The notes under the pieces: generated by a model
Seen by the model: the letters and a program-made list of their open reading frames with translations, nothing else
What the model was told of the DNA's origin: nothing
The model's database searches: none
Assembly (NCBI GenBank): GCA_963634825.1
Contig: CAVHCP010000004.1
Location: 1-59,166 of the forward strand
DNA: 59,166 bases
Origin: Gallibacter sp963634825
GTDB lineage: Bacteria; Bacillota; Clostridia; Peptostreptococcales; Anaerovoracaceae
Direction: 5' to 3'
Position numbers and translations under genes: made by a program
Part shown: one piece after another, positions 18,035 to 27,134 of the stretch
Layout of the letters: every line of letters starts with the position of its first letter
Position numbering within the stretch: the stretch's first letter is position 1

Positions 18035-19936
18035 CTATTTCGCCGTCACTGTGATAACACTTGATGCGGGGCTGTAATAATAAGCACCGTTTACGCCATT
18101 ATATGCTTGCACATAATACTGGTATTTCTTCCCTTTTTTAATGTCGTAGTCCGCCCATGCTTGGCTTCCTCCTGTAACTGTCTTCACTTTACTAAAGTTA
18201 CCACTTGTACCGTTTCTCTTATATACAACATATCCATCTGCTTTATCTGATTTATTCCAGCCAAGCCATACACTGTTACTTGTATATTTATATGCTACAA
18301 AGCCTGTTGGCTTCACCGGATTTAGGTTTGTCTTTTTTGAACAAATATTGGAAGCTGCTCCGCATTTCACAGTACCGCTATTATCTTTATATGCTTCTAT
18401 ATAGTAATAATATGTCGTATTATTTTTTATATTATAATCCGCCCATGCTTGGCTTCCTCCTGTAACTGTTGCTACCTTGCTAAAGCTACCGCTTGTACCT
18501 GTTCTTCTGTATACATAATAGCCGTCTGCATTAGCTGCCTTATCCCATCCTATCCATAAGCTTTTAGCAGTTTGTTTGTACACTTTGGCATTTGTGGTTT
18601 TGCCGGGTGTTATTATTTCTATTGGTTTGAGTTTTACTGTATATTCGTATACTTCCGAATAATCGCTGTAGTAATATTTCCCTGAGACATTTTTATATGC
18701 CATAACTTTATAATAATATGTCTGCCCATCCTTTACGTCATAGTCTGCAAATGATACTTTTCCATTTGGTACTGTTTCTATCTTCTTATATTCTCCATTT
18801 GCCGAATCTGCTCTATATACTACATATCCGCCGGTATATCCTTCCCAGTCCGAGTCCCATCCAAGCCAGATGCTGTTAGTTGTCACATTATATACCCTGA
18901 CATTTTCTACGCCACTTGGTTCCTTGCCTTTAGTTGTCACGGTTAAATATTCTGCCGGCGAATAAGAATATGTGCCCGATGAGTTCCTTGTATATGTCAT
19001 TATCTTGTATGTGTATTGTGTGCTGATATCACAATTAGTATCTGTATACTCCGTTGTTGATACACCTAATGCCTTTATTTTTTCATAATCACCAGTGCTT
19101 CCTTCTTTTCGATATATCGCATATCCGTCAACTCCGCTTACTTTATTCCATGCGAGCTTTATTTTTGTATGACCGATTTTGCTGGATTTAAAGGTACGCA
19201 CTTGTTTTTTATCCGGCACATACCTAAAATTCATATCTACTCTGCCTTCCACACCAGCAACTGAGCCATCAGATGTATATTGCCAATAGGTATAATCTCC
19301 CGAATAATTCGCCACATTGTTATACCTTGCTAACCAGATTTCTGCATTTGCACTGACCTCGTCCTTATACATATGGTTATTTAGCATAGTATAATTTGCA
19401 TATATCATTGGTTCGTAACCTGCGTTTGATATAGTTTTTGAAAAAGCATTGCATATATTTGTCATCGCACGTTTAGAGAGATTTGCCGCAAGCAACCTTC
19501 CGTTATCCCCTGCAAATTCATAATCAAGCACGAATGGGAGATCGATATCATAGTCTTTTACAGCTTTCATAAGGTAGTTAGCCTCTTCTATTGCTTCTTT
19601 TTCGCTTATCGCTTGTGAAAAAATATATACTCCAACCTTCAGCCCCGCTTGCTTTGCATTTTGAATATTCGTTTTATAATACGGATCAATATTTAGACTG
19701 CCATCTCCATAAGTTCTATATGCTACTCTGACTATTACAAAATCGATACCGGCGTTTTTTACCTTTTTGAAATCAATGTCCTTGTTCCATTTTGAAACAT
19801 CTATCCCTTGTTGAACCTCCCAGCCACTAAATCTTGCATCATGCGTATAAGTTGCTGCGCTCGCATTGCTGGTAGTAATTAACGCAATGCTTATTCCTAT
19901 AAATATAATTATCAATAAATTTTTTAATTTTGTCAT
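18035..19936 (-). CDS. Secreted GH25 lysozyme with four fibronectin type III modules
   Basis: 633 aa. Residues 1-27 form a signal peptide (basic MTKLKN, hydrophobic core, cleavage after NASA). Residues about 40-230 are a GH25 muramidase: VQQGIDVSKWNKDIDFKKV, FVIVRVAYRTYGDG and the acidic catalytic segment LPFVLDYEFAG. Residues about 255-633 are four FN3 modules, each with a DGYxVYR/K segment and a TYYYKVMAY-like strand. Cleaves peptidoglycan glycan strands; FN3 modules probably hold it at the wall. The last 375 residues are identical, but for one Ala/Thr difference, to the tail of the protein at 30595-33234. It ends the Wzy-type operon. Confidence 0.9.
   Translation of the reverse strand: MTKLKNLLIIIFIGISIALITTSNASAATYTHDARFSGWEVQQGIDVSKWNKDIDFKKVKNAGIDFVIVRVAYRTYGDGSLNIDPYYKTNIQNAKQAGLKVGVYIFSQAISEKEAIEEANYLMKAVKDYDIDLPFVLDYEFAGDNGRLLAANLSKRAMTNICNAFSKTISNAGYEPMIYANYTMLNNHMYKDEVSANAEIWLARYNNVANYSGDYTYWQYTSDGSVAGVEGRVDMNFRYVPDKKQVRTFKSSKIGHTKIKLAWNKVSGVDGYAIYRKEGSTGDYEKIKALGVSTTEYTDTNCDISTQYTYKIMTYTRNSSGTYSYSPAEYLTVTTKGKEPSGVENVRVYNVTTNSIWLGWDSDWEGYTGGYVVYRADSANGEYKKIETVPNGKVSFADYDVKDGQTYYYKVMAYKNVSGKYYYSDYSEVYEYTVKLKPIEIITPGKTTNAKVYKQTAKSLWIGWDKAANADGYYVYRRTGTSGSFSKVATVTGGSQAWADYNIKNNTTYYYYIEAYKDNSGTVKCGAASNICSKKTNLNPVKPTGFVAYKYTSNSVWLGWNKSDKADGYVVYKRNGTSGNFSKVKTVTGGSQAWADYDIKKGKKYQYYVQAYNGVNGAYYYSPASSVITVTAK
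18036..19174 (-). repeat. Direct repeat, copy 1 (1.14 kb, FN3-coding), partner at 30596-31734
   Basis: 1139 bases that match 30596-31734 at a constant offset of 12560, with only two differences noticed by eye, at 18044 and 19153, one near each end. It encodes the four fibronectin-III modules at the C-terminus of both secreted hydrolases. Similarity stops abruptly at 19174, where the two N-terminal catalytic parts begin. Near-identity at silent sites points to recent duplication or continuing gene conversion. Confidence 0.93.
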
Positions 19937-19976
19937 CTTTCTCCTTTTTCTAAATCACTTTTCTGCTTGATTGCTA

Positions 19977-20540
19977 CTAATTTGTCCCTGTTGATTTTAT
20001 TACACTTGTTACTGTTTTAAATAATATTCTTACATCATTTAAAAATGTTATGTTCTCCGCATACTCATCTTCAAGCCTATGCTTTTCGCTGACTGTAAGC
20101 GAGCTTCTGCCACCCACTTGCGCTGCGCCTGTTATCCCGGGTCTTGTCCCCCATTTTTTTTGAGTGAGGTCATCAGTTTCTCTCAAAACATCCGGCCTAA
20201 ATCCGACAAGGCTCATATCACCTTTGGTAACATTAACTAATTGCGGGAGTTCGTCTAAGCTTGTCTTTCTTAATATGTTTCCTATCTTTGTTATTCTTGC
20301 ATCATTTTCTTTCGTTGATGTCCCTTGCTTATCAGCATTATTAATCATAGTTCTAAACTTATATATTTTAAATATTTTTCTGTCTTTGCCTACTCGTTCT
20401 TGCTTATATATTATCGGTAAACCTGACGAGACCGCTATGCATATCGCTATAATTAGAAATACCGGTGACAAGACAATCAGCAAAATCAATGAAAAAATGG
20501 TATCCAGACATCTCTTTACAAATTTTTCATAAATTTTCAT
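19977..20540 (-). CDS. Polyprenyl-phosphate sugar-1-phosphate transferase (WcaJ/PglC type)
   Basis: 187 aa, a short form consisting of the catalytic core with one N-terminal membrane helix (residues about 13-37). It starts a repeat unit by moving a sugar-1-phosphate from a UDP-sugar to undecaprenyl phosphate. Family motifs are IYKQERVGKDRKIFKIYKFR near 47, TKIGNILRKTSLDELPQL near 85 and RPGITGAAQVGGRSSL near 133. The size matches monotopic PglC-like enzymes that use UDP-diNAcBac or similar, which fits the CapD-like dehydratase at the start of this operon, although the aminotransferase of that route is not in the window. Confidence 0.87.
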   Translation of the reverse strand: MKIYEKFVKRCLDTIFSLILLIVLSPVFLIIAICIAVSSGLPIIYKQERVGKDRKIFKIYKFRTMINNADKQGTSTKENDARITKIGNILRKTSLDELPQLVNVTKGDMSLVGFRPDVLRETDDLTQKKWGTRPGITGAAQVGGRSSLTVSEKHRLEDEYAENITFLNDVRILFKTVTSVIKSTGTN

Positions 20541-20545
20541 ATATC

Positions 20546-21760
20546 TTACTCCTTAGCCTCTTTTAAAATCACTTTCACCACATTTTTTGCTGCGTCTTTT
20601 TTGTTTGAAAACCTCTGCATCTTTTTCTCAGTTTCTTTGTAAAAATCTGTATCTTTATCTGACAGCAACTTTATATCCTCTATCATTTCTTCTTTATTGT
20701 TTGCTCTCACTGATATGTCGTCAAGATATGTTTTTTTACTAAAATCACCCGTAAGATTTGTCTGTATCAATGGGACACCGCACAATATCGCCTGCATGCC
20801 GGCTGTGGAGGTCACTGTAAGTGCTACATCTATAACTCTCAGCATATATTTGAGCTCTCCGTTTTTTTTGGTCAGGAAATTGTCTAAGTCCGAGTACTCT
20901 TTTTTATAATCGCAAAAATCGTTTGGATGTGGTCTATTTATGACAAGATATGACTTATTTTGCTTTGCAAATTCATAAAGGCCGTCAAGTGCCTCCTTAT
21001 TCTCTCTCCTAAGTTTATTACTTCCTTGCCCCTGCCCTAAGAACAATATAACTTTTTTAAAATTATTGCCCCTAATCCCTTTTTTATATTGCTCTACTTT
21101 TTTGTTATCAACTTTTAGATCGCCTTCAAATACCGGTTGCCCTGTAACTACAATATCTGTTTCATCTGCCAGTTGTCTTTTTATTATGTCGTTTTTTGCC
21201 CAGTCATTCATCACGCATATTTTTGCTCGGTAGGGAGCTTTTTCATGCATCAATGGCAAATCATTTATTCTTACCACCGGTATATTTAGAGATGTCGCCG
21301 CTATGCCTGCCGCTGTTTCCATCCTTGGCGAATTTGTTATCAGTAAAACCGATGGGTTTTCTTCTTCTAATATTTTTTTCATAGCGCCAACCGGTAAAAA
21401 GGCTTTTCGACCTTTTTGTTCAAATTCCTTTTTTGCTTCTTTTATACCTTTTGCTTGAACTAAATCGTAAAAGCCTATACCGTGGTATGCTATTGAGTCA
21501 AGTTCATCAATTCCCTCTGCAAGGCTCTGACCTTGAGTGCAATATTTCCCATACTTAATGATATCATCGCGGTAGGGTAGCACCTGCAAATAATCCTTTA
21601 CTGTCTTATGGGGGATGTTTTCCTTTTGCAAAATCGCATCTGCCAGTGTCAAAGCCAAAATGGTCACATCCACATCCCTATGTATCTTTAGTTCCTTATA
21701 TACATTTTTTATTATATTGATATGCCCACCTGCATAACCTACGCAAAAAACTTTTTTCAT
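20546..21760 (-). CDS. GT-B-fold glycosyltransferase-like protein, uncharacterised
   Basis: 404 aa, soluble. The start KKVFCVGYAGGHINIIKNVY resembles the glycine-histidine N-terminus of GT-B enzymes, and the C-terminal part has VILFLGQGQGSNK near 237, VINRPHPND near 277 and TVTSTAGMQAILCGVPLIQT near 317, which resemble nucleotide-binding regions of the UDP-GlcNAc epimerase/glycosyltransferase group and CDP-glycerol transferases. Its ATG overlaps the end of the ATP-grasp gene upstream by four bases, suggesting the two act together. Substrate not predictable. Confidence 0.6.
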   Translation of the reverse strand: MKKVFCVGYAGGHINIIKNVYKELKIHRDVDVTILALTLADAILQKENIPHKTVKDYLQVLPYRDDIIKYGKYCTQGQSLAEGIDELDSIAYHGIGFYDLVQAKGIKEAKKEFEQKGRKAFLPVGAMKKILEEENPSVLLITNSPRMETAAGIAATSLNIPVVRINDLPLMHEKAPYRAKICVMNDWAKNDIIKRQLADETDIVVTGQPVFEGDLKVDNKKVEQYKKGIRGNNFKKVILFLGQGQGSNKLRRENKEALDGLYEFAKQNKSYLVINRPHPNDFCDYKKEYSDLDNFLTKKNGELKYMLRVIDVALTVTSTAGMQAILCGVPLIQTNLTGDFSKKTYLDDISVRANNKEEMIEDIKLLSDKDTDFYKETEKKMQRFSNKKDAAKNVVKVILKEAKE

Positions 21761-23007
21761 CCTTCATACCTCTCTATGTTCAGATAGTCTATTACTATGT
21801 CAAGCTGTTCTTTTTCTACTCCTTCCAGATCGTTAATGATATAGTCATAATTGCCTTTCATAACATATATGATCAATTTCAGCATCTTTTCTTTTGCTGT
21901 GTTATCAAATATATAATTATTTGCGTTCAAAAATTTTGAAAAATCTATCCTTAAATTTCCCCATTCTTGTTTTATTTTTCTGTCTAATACACTATTGATT
22001 TTTTCACTCGCTAACTCCGCATTTTGTAAAGTCCCTAAACTTTTAGGTTTATCTGAATAGTAATATCCTATCAAAGGTTTCCTGTCGTTTGGCAATCCGA
22101 ATTCTTCCAACGCTGTCTGCACGAGTTCTTTTGCTCTGTTTATTCTGCCTTGTATGCACCGGAAAGTAAGTGTGTTATCCCTCGGTGCCGAAACAATAAC
22201 CGTATTTATCTCCAAAATATAAGGTTTCTTGCCATCTTTTACAATAAAATCAACTCTTGCAAGTCCCTTTGCCCCTACATCCAGTATTGCTTTTTTTGCC
22301 ATCACGACAACCTCATCTTCTATAGGTGACTCTAAACGATATGTTTGCGAGTCTTCAAACCCTGGTAAATAATGATCTTTTCCTTTGCTAAAATAAATAC
22401 ATTTTGCAATGCTTATACTTTTTGCATTGCTACAGATCACAACTGTACAATCTGATCCTTTTATGTACTCCTCAAGCATTAGCTCTTCTTCTTGCTCAAA
22501 CAAGTCTCTTATTTCTTTTTCTAAAATATTTCTTTTGGAGATCAATTGAGGTTGCTCTATATCTTTTATTGATTTTAATACTATTGGCAACGAGGCTTCT
22601 TCTATCGCTTTTTGCACCTCTATATCATCTTTATGAAGCAAAATTGATTTTGGGGTTCTTAGACCCTTTGATCTTAAATAGTTGTTAGTATTGTATTTAT
22701 TTTTACAAAATTCTACTACCGCCAAATTTAGATTTAATAAAAAGCCGTTTTCTTCCAGGTAATGTCCTATTTCAATTGCAAGCCTGTGACCTGTTCCTAA
22801 AATAACATGTTTCACATCTTTGTCTTTAAAAAACTCTGCGATCCTTTCTTTTTGCCTTAAATCTTGAACAAAAAGATAATCTGCCGTTTCTGCACCTTTT
22901 TCATTTAAATTGCCACACACAATTGCCACTTCGTATCCTGATTTATGTAGTTCGCTTGTTATGGCGCCACCGCTCCTGCCGGCGATAAGACCTATGCACT
23001 TGCTCAT
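21757..23007 (-). CDS. ATP-grasp ligase-like protein, paralog A
   Basis: 416 aa, strong AAGGAG before the ATG. The N-terminal segment CIGLIAGRSGGAITSELHKS is a Rossmann-like pre-ATP-grasp domain. The ATP-grasp core follows with LPIVLKSIKD near 143, LMLEEYIKGSDCTV near 185 and the metal-binding ARVDFIVKDGKKPYILEINT near 255, in the D-Ala-D-Ala-ligase-like arrangement. Such enzymes join a carboxylate to an amine or thiol through an acyl-phosphate. In this setting it may attach an amino acid or other acid to a glycan precursor. It is a tandem paralog of 23174-24445. The function is unknown. Confidence 0.7.
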   Translation of the reverse strand: MSKCIGLIAGRSGGAITSELHKSGYEVAIVCGNLNEKGAETADYLFVQDLRQKERIAEFFKDKDVKHVILGTGHRLAIEIGHYLEENGFLLNLNLAVVEFCKNKYNTNNYLRSKGLRTPKSILLHKDDIEVQKAIEEASLPIVLKSIKDIEQPQLISKRNILEKEIRDLFEQEEELMLEEYIKGSDCTVVICSNAKSISIAKCIYFSKGKDHYLPGFEDSQTYRLESPIEDEVVVMAKKAILDVGAKGLARVDFIVKDGKKPYILEINTVIVSAPRDNTLTFRCIQGRINRAKELVQTALEEFGLPNDRKPLIGYYYSDKPKSLGTLQNAELASEKINSVLDRKIKQEWGNLRIDFSKFLNANNYIFDNTAKEKMLKLIIYVMKGNYDYIINDLEGVEKEQLDIVIDYLNIERYEG

Positions 23008-23186
23008 TTTTTTATCTCCTTATCTTTACTTAATTCCCCATTCAATATATTTGCAACTAATATCATTTCTTGGTTTTTAAATAAATATAAGAATAGTGCA
23101 TAAACGCCTGTCACCACAAACATTTCAATTTTGGCTCTTATGATTACATTTGTTCCAACTAGTGTTGGATTTATTAATTTACTGTA
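23004..23186 (-). pseudogene. 3' remnant of a second MurJ/Wzx-type flippase gene
   Basis: The 166-base gap between the two ATP-grasp genes is not empty. One minus-strand frame encodes about 58 residues including LVGTNVIIRAKIEMFVVTG and VYALFLYLFKNQEM, about half identical by eye to the last 50 residues of the flippase at 24455-25975 (VVIRGGIKAFVVTALYALCL). Its TGA stop overlaps the ATG of ATP-grasp A as ATGA, so it kept its original junction with that gene. No start codon and no upstream domains remain; similarity begins right at the G9 tract. It is read only if the upstream ATP-grasp gene gains one G. Confidence 0.8.
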
Positions 23187-24445
23187 CCCCCCCCCAGTGA
23201 ATTTATAGGTGTTTCATTTACAGTAAACATCTTATGTAGGAATTTTGCAGTTTCCATAACGATTTTTCTCCTTTCATCAATTGGCTCACATATAGCCACT
23301 ACTTCTGCATCCGAGCTGATAAGGCATAATAGCGCATTTTTAGCAAATTCTTTATCATATTTATCCGTTTCGAGTTGTTGCTCAAGATAATTATAGAAGA
23401 AATTAATGCCGCCATCATAAATATTATTTTTATATAGTTCACGTATCCCCGACACATTGACAAAAAGAGCGTTTTGTTCTACAGAATTAATCAATATATC
23501 ATCCCCTGTTATAGTCAATCTCTTTATAATTCTTTTTGTTGATATCCCAAACTTCTTCAAAGCGTAATCAATGATTAATTCGGCTCTATTTAGTTCAGCT
23601 TGGGAAAACTTTATTGCATATGTACTTGTTGTAAGAGCGGATACTATCAAAGTATTTATTTCAAAAAAGTAAAACTTCTCTTTTGAGGCAATTAAATCTA
23701 TGCGATAAACACCAGGGATCTGAACTATATCATTTATTTTTTTGCACCAGCCAATCAATTCTTCCTCAACTGCCCGGCTTAATGGTTTCGAATACGATGT
23801 TTCAAATCCCTTCAGCTGTTCTTCTGATCCTTTGCTCCAATAGATGGGTTGTATTATGAGTTCCTCGGAATTGGAAACAAATACTGTAACATCATTGCCA
23901 CGGATATATTCTTCTATCATTATCTGTTCCTCTTTTGTCAGCATATCGCTTGCTACAGTTATAAATACTTCTTTATCATCTATCTTCTGTGGTGCAACAA
24001 GATCTTTAATTGATTTTAGCACAACAGGAAAGCTCAACTGCTCCGAAATAATTTTTAGATCATCTTCCTTGTCAATTAATTTATCTTCAGGAGTAATAAT
24101 CCCATGTTTACGCATTGTTTCATTTAAAAGATACTTATTCTTACAAAACTCAAATTTTTCGAGATCAATATTGACATTAATATCTCTGTTTATCAATTCT
24201 CTGCATAACTCAATAGCTGCAAAAGGGCCTGTCCCAAATATTACATTTTTAACATTTAACTGTTTGAAGTATTCAATTATTCTTTCGTGCTCTGACAAAT
24301 CGCATACCAATACATAATCAGCGATATCATATCCCGGTTCCTTCGATTTGCCTATTACAGCTGCAACTTTTAATCCCCTTTTATGCAATTCGCTTGATAA
24401 CGCGCAACCGCTCCCGCCACCAATTAATCCAATAATTCTCGACAT
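23174..24445 (-). CDS. ATP-grasp ligase-like protein, paralog B, with 3' G9 tract
   Basis: 423 aa. Same layout as paralog A: IIGLIGGGSGCALSSELHKR at the start, FPVVLKSIKDLV near 140, IMIEEYIRGNDVTVFV near 190 and YRIDLIASKEKFYFFEINT near 260. The ATP-grasp core is followed by a divergent C-terminal region ending in a tail after VNETPINS that lies past the end of paralog A and is encoded across the G9 tract. The tail is therefore probably acquired. RBS GGAAGGTG is ten bases before the ATG. Position after the flippase and before paralog A suggests tandem duplication of a flippase plus ATP-grasp unit. Substrate unknown. Confidence 0.7.
   Translation of the reverse strand: MSRIIGLIGGGSGCALSSELHKRGLKVAAVIGKSKEPGYDIADYVLVCDLSEHERIIEYFKQLNVKNVIFGTGPFAAIELCRELINRDINVNIDLEKFEFCKNKYLLNETMRKHGIITPEDKLIDKEDDLKIISEQLSFPVVLKSIKDLVAPQKIDDKEVFITVASDMLTKEEQIMIEEYIRGNDVTVFVSNSEELIIQPIYWSKGSEEQLKGFETSYSKPLSRAVEEELIGWCKKINDIVQIPGVYRIDLIASKEKFYFFEINTLIVSALTTSTYAIKFSQAELNRAELIIDYALKKFGISTKRIIKRLTITGDDILINSVEQNALFVNVSGIRELYKNNIYDGGINFFYNYLEQQLETDKYDKEFAKNALLCLISSDAEVVAICEPIDERRKIVMETAKFLHKMFTVNETPINSLGGGTVN
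23187..23195 (-). repeat. G9 homopolymer tract at the ATP-grasp B / flippase-remnant junction
   Basis: Nine consecutive C on the plus strand. With G9 the ATP-grasp B frame ends Leu-Gly-Gly-Gly-Thr-Val-Asn then TAA. With G8 it ends two residues earlier. With G10 it enters the flippase remnant in frame and runs on for about 56 codons to a TGA overlapping the start of ATP-grasp A. The tract sits exactly where homology to the flippase gene begins, so it may also be the point of an old recombination. Confidence 0.8.
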
Positions 24446-24454
24446 TTAATTTTT

Positions 24455-25975
24455 TCACCTTCCTAGTTTCTCTTTTAATATATTTATCCCCTGCATTATT
24501 TCTTTATTTTTAAACAGATATAAGCATAATGCATAAAGAGCTGTTACCACAAATGCTTTTATTCCACCCCTTATAACTACATTAGCTCCGGCTAATATTG
24601 GGCTGATTATCATACTTATCGCTGTACCTATAGTAATGATGAGCAATATTTGTATCGACAATATAAGCATTCTTTTTTTATCTATTTTTTCTATAAATTT
24701 ACGCGCTGTAAAGATCGATAATGTCATAATCAACAGATATGCTATAACTGTTGCAATTGCAATCCCATATACTCCAATAAACTTTGCTAAGGCTATGCTC
24801 AAAACTATGTTCGCAAACATACCTAATATGCCATTAATCATTGCTATTTTATTTTGTTGGAATGCATAATGCGTTCTAATCAATACATCTCTTATGCCTA
24901 TAAAAATCAGACCTGCCCCATATATAATAAATATTTTTGATGTCATATCTATTGCTTCCTGCCCAAAAGCTCCTCTGCCATACAAAACTTGAACTATCTC
25001 TTCTGATGTAGCAAAAATTAAAACAAAGAAAAATCCCATCACAACTATCAATATGCGTATACAATTTTCAAGTTTATTTGTCAGCTCTCCGATCTTTTTT
25101 TCTGCAACATAAGTGCTAAAATACGAAAGTAAAACTGTGCATATACTTCCTATTATTAAACTATGTATTGTATTTGTTATGTAGTTGCTATACGAAAGTA
25201 CAGAGATCGAACCCTCAGCAAGTGTTGAACCTACCGCTTTATCCACTATGTTGTGAAGATATACGCTTCCATTGCTTATAAATAATGGTACACTCAATAA
25301 TAGTAGTTTTTTTAGTCTTGGATCAGCTTTAGTTGGTTTTATAAGCCTGACATCTGTCCTTTTATACACATTATATATTAAATAAATATCTGCAACTATA
25401 TAATATGCCAATACGCTCCAGATTAATACATCTACTCCAAATTTTTTTGCACATATTACACACAAGCCTATTGTAATTGCACTCTTTATCAGCCCTTCGA
25501 GTTTAGACGGTATAAAATGTTTTTCGGCGTCCAAAATCGCTCTGCACAGTGCCGATATAAACATCGTGGTCATACCTATGGACAAAATTCTTAGATATTT
25601 TGCGACCGTAAGCAGCTCTTTTCCTACATAACCCGGAGCTAAAAGCTTCGCCCAAAAGCCGGAAAATAAAAAAACTATAAGCGACAAAAGCAATACAATC
25701 GGCGTGCCATATATAACTACATTTGAAGCAAATTGTCTTTTCGCCTTTACAGTCTCATTTGCCATTACATTAGCATACATTGTAAGGAATGTTACCGATA
25801 TTGATGAAAACAGTACTTCGCCTAAGCTGTCCACAAGCTCGGAAACTAACATATATATATCAGTCGCTCCGGTCGCACCGAAATAGGCCGCTATTACAGC
25901 TTGTTTTATAAATCCTATAACCTTTACAATCAATAAAACGACCGTAACATTTCGTATAGATTTAAGCATTGACAT
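24455..25975 (-). CDS. MurJ/MviN-family polysaccharide flippase (Wzx role)
   Basis: 506 aa with about 13-14 membrane helices. MviN/MOP exporter features include VIAAYFGATGATDIYMLVSE near residue 30 and FVLIFATSEEIVQVLYGRGA near 320. In this context, beside an initiating transferase, a polymerase and a Wzz protein, it most likely flips the undecaprenyl-linked repeat unit rather than lipid II. The start overlaps the upstream polymerase gene by 14 bases. A 3' fragment of a second copy survives at 23004-23186. Confidence 0.85.
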   Translation of the reverse strand: MSMLKSIRNVTVVLLIVKVIGFIKQAVIAAYFGATGATDIYMLVSELVDSLGEVLFSSISVTFLTMYANVMANETVKAKRQFASNVVIYGTPIVLLLSLIVFLFSGFWAKLLAPGYVGKELLTVAKYLRILSIGMTTMFISALCRAILDAEKHFIPSKLEGLIKSAITIGLCVICAKKFGVDVLIWSVLAYYIVADIYLIYNVYKRTDVRLIKPTKADPRLKKLLLLSVPLFISNGSVYLHNIVDKAVGSTLAEGSISVLSYSNYITNTIHSLIIGSICTVLLSYFSTYVAEKKIGELTNKLENCIRILIVVMGFFFVLIFATSEEIVQVLYGRGAFGQEAIDMTSKIFIIYGAGLIFIGIRDVLIRTHYAFQQNKIAMINGILGMFANIVLSIALAKFIGVYGIAIATVIAYLLIMTLSIFTARKFIEKIDKKRMLILSIQILLIITIGTAISMIISPILAGANVVIRGGIKAFVVTALYALCLYLFKNKEIMQGINILKEKLGR

Positions 25976-27134
25976 GATTTATTTTCTTCTCCATCTCCAC
26001 CATTATTATAAAATCAATCGCAACCGCCATAAGCAAGCATCCTCCTATAAGTGCTGTAGCTCCCGTAGATAGTCCAAATAGGGATCCATATAAGGATATA
26101 TTTAATGATATAACTATTGGTAGCATTTCTGCCTTTTTCCTGTATAAATAAAGGATAAATATGACATTAAATATGACAAATATTATTGCCAATAGCAATA
26201 TCAAAACTGCTATATATTCACCGGCAATATATATAAATTTTCCTAAGCCGTGTCCTAACATCCCGAGAGCCCCTTTGATGCCTCCTCCAAAAAAGTCTAT
26301 ATTCTTAATAAGCATACGGAGGACATACTTTAGAAAGATAACCGCAACAGGTATAAGCAATAATACAAGTACCTTTACCCATCTTTTTTGAAATAGTTTT
26401 TTGCCCTGATACGAAAATACACCACCCATAATCGCTGTAAGCAAGCCTACAATAAGCGTCCCACTGCTTACTGTTGTGCAAAGCATTCCTACCAAAAGCA
26501 TAGCTACATGTTTTGGTCCAAATTGTAAGCCTTTATACAGTTGCACATTGCAAAGCACTATCAGGCTAACCCCATAGAATGCAAATACTATCCTGCCATT
26601 CATAACATATAGCAAAAACAATGTAGTGCATAAAAGGAAAAAGGCTCCATATGCATATCCCGATATTGTTCTTTTATATATTTTGACCGTAGCCAACAGA
26701 TTTCTATAAAGCAGTATGAATATAATCAAACAATAATATGAGAAGCCCTTATTTAATGTAATATCTAATATTTGAGAAAAAATATATCCCGGATATGCAA
26801 TGAGCAATCTAATGGCGTGTATATCTTTCTCTGCAAACCAATATAGTACGCTCTGATTTTTTTCTAGCAATGCCTCTGCTTGTGGCATAAAAGCAAATTC
26901 TTTGCCCAAGAGCATCAAAAGCAAACATGAGGCTATAAAAAAAATATTGATATATATTATGTCTAACAGTTCTCTATTTACCAAAAATATAAAGAGTATA
27001 GCTACAAACGGTATAACAAAATAAACACCAAAGCCCACTAAAATCAGCATAACTAAATACTGGACAAACAAAAGGGATGCTATCACCTGTTTTATATCAT
27101 ATAAACTTTTTGCTTCTATTTCTTTACTTTCCAT
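25962..27134 (-). CDS. Polysaccharide polymerase-like membrane protein (Wzy candidate)
   Basis: 390 aa, about ten to eleven hydrophobic helices, with an external loop around residues 75-110 (QAEALLEKNQSVLYWFAEKD). No strong family signature; the call rests on topology and on its place between Wzz and the flippase in a complete Wzy-type set. The ATG overlaps the end of the wzz-like gene by 11 bases. It would link repeat units on the outer face of the membrane. Confidence 0.6.
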   Translation of the reverse strand: MESKEIEAKSLYDIKQVIASLLFVQYLVMLILVGFGVYFVIPFVAILFIFLVNRELLDIIYINIFFIASCLLLMLLGKEFAFMPQAEALLEKNQSVLYWFAEKDIHAIRLLIAYPGYIFSQILDITLNKGFSYYCLIIFILLYRNLLATVKIYKRTISGYAYGAFFLLCTTLFLLYVMNGRIVFAFYGVSLIVLCNVQLYKGLQFGPKHVAMLLVGMLCTTVSSGTLIVGLLTAIMGGVFSYQGKKLFQKRWVKVLVLLLIPVAVIFLKYVLRMLIKNIDFFGGGIKGALGMLGHGLGKFIYIAGEYIAVLILLLAIIFVIFNVIFILYLYRKKAEMLPIVISLNISLYGSLFGLSTGATALIGGCLLMAVAIDFIIMVEMEKKINHVNA

